Below, one piece after another: positions 63,703 to 64,000 of a stretch of DNA of 64,000 bases. Below the pieces are notes generated by a model. The model was not told the DNA's origin. It did not search any database and was given only the letters and a program-made list of their open reading frames with translations. The position numbers were made by a program, and so were the translations under genes. Positions within the stretch are counted from its first letter, which is position 1. Every line of letters begins with the position of its first letter. The stretch is from Myroides marinus (GTDB taxonomy: Bacteria; Bacteroidota; Bacteroidia; Flavobacteriales; Flavobacteriaceae): positions 61,115 to 125,114 of the forward strand of contig NZ_FNYS01000011.1 of NCBI RefSeq assembly GCF_900109075.1, read 5' to 3'.

Positions 63703-64000
63703 ATGGAAATTTTTAAGGGTCAAAACCTTCTGAACTTAGTAAAAGAACTACCAGATGACGAATCTTGTAAAGCTTATTTAAGCAAAATAAAGTGGTCAAA
63801 CGGTTTTACATGTGTAAAATGTGGTCACCAAAAAGGTTGTTTAAAAACTAATCATTCATACTATTGTTATAATTGTGAACATGTTGAGAGTTCAACGGCT
63901 AATACCTTATTTCACAAAGTCAAATTTGGTTTGCAAAAAGCATTTATGATTGTGTTTGAAATGACAACTTCTACAAAAAGTATCTCAAGTATTCAAATGG
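63703..64000 (+). CDS. IS1595-type transposase, N-terminal part (cut by window edge)
   Basis: 99 residues are visible, reading MEIFKGQNLLNLVKELPDDE onward. A zinc ribbon is present: CVKCGHQKGC and later CYNC, typical of IS1595 (ISXO2-like) transposases. STANTLFHKVKFGLQKAF follows, as in that family. The DDE-type catalytic domain lies outside. Whether the element is intact is unknown. Confidence 0.88.
   Translation, partial: MEIFKGQNLLNLVKELPDDESCKAYLSKIKWSNGFTCVKCGHQKGCLKTNHSYYCYNCEHVESSTANTLFHKVKFGLQKAFMIVFEMTTSTKSISSIQM

Overview
The window reads as chromosomal DNA of a low-GC member of the Flavobacteriaceae (Bacteroidota). The evidence is AT-rich coding sequence, promoters with the Bacteroidota -7 box TAnnTTTG, very few Shine-Dalgarno sequences, and gene families typical of the group: a DUF3276 PUR protein, a permease/M1-peptidase fusion, a TonB receptor with a DUF4374 lipoprotein, a 950-residue CarB and a 391-residue LeuA. 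Myroides or a close relative is plausible, but the genus is a guess. I found no rRNA, tRNA, CRISPR array, prophage or large island. The only clear insertion sequence is an IS1595-type transposase cut by the right edge.

Layout. 0-5 kb: the end of an ABC-permease/M1-peptidase fusion, then rplS, trmD and an SMR pump on the minus strand. 5-11 kb: an MFS transporter, a cyclophilin-FKBP fusion, a PLP dehydratase, an EamA transporter and an FMN glutamate-synthase-like protein. 11-15 kb: a CLC-F fluoride/proton antiporter behind a fluoride riboswitch, DUF3276 and an ABC exporter. 15-19 kb: nusB, a DUF1573 lipoprotein and yajC, then a DUF1801/YdeI protein, gap and lipA. 19.4-20.4 kb: about 1 kb without genes, followed by nhaA and an ABC-F ATPase. 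23.7-29 kb: a palindromic MITE-like element, then a TolC-HlyD-ABC2-ABC2 efflux operon with no ATPase gene. 29-42.6 kb: mostly housekeeping and transport genes (PPK2, two unknown proteins, an outer-membrane barrel, MATE, meaB, an Fsr-like MFS, mgtE, rmuC, carB, rpmH). 42.8-47 kb: the leuACDB operon. 48.8-49.6 kb: a cobalamin riboswitch whose first intact downstream gene is a hotdog acyl-CoA thioesterase. 49.9-52 kb: two tandem secreted paralogues and a cluster of 11-bp repeats. 52-56 kb: ferredoxin, acyl-CoA reductase, serC, a SerA homologue lacking most of its active site, and a Gly-rich protein. 56.4-60.3 kb: a probable iron-regulated TonB receptor/DUF4374 pair. 60.4-64 kb: a CPBP protease, a GNAT protein, a second MATE pump and the IS fragment.

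Most notable are the fluoride riboswitch/CLC-F unit, the orphan-looking cobalamin riboswitch before a thioesterase, the SerA-derived pseudoenzyme in the serine locus, a dispersed repeat family containing GCTAATGCGGAATCTGGG, and a cluster of abutting 11-bp repeats at 51852-51947.
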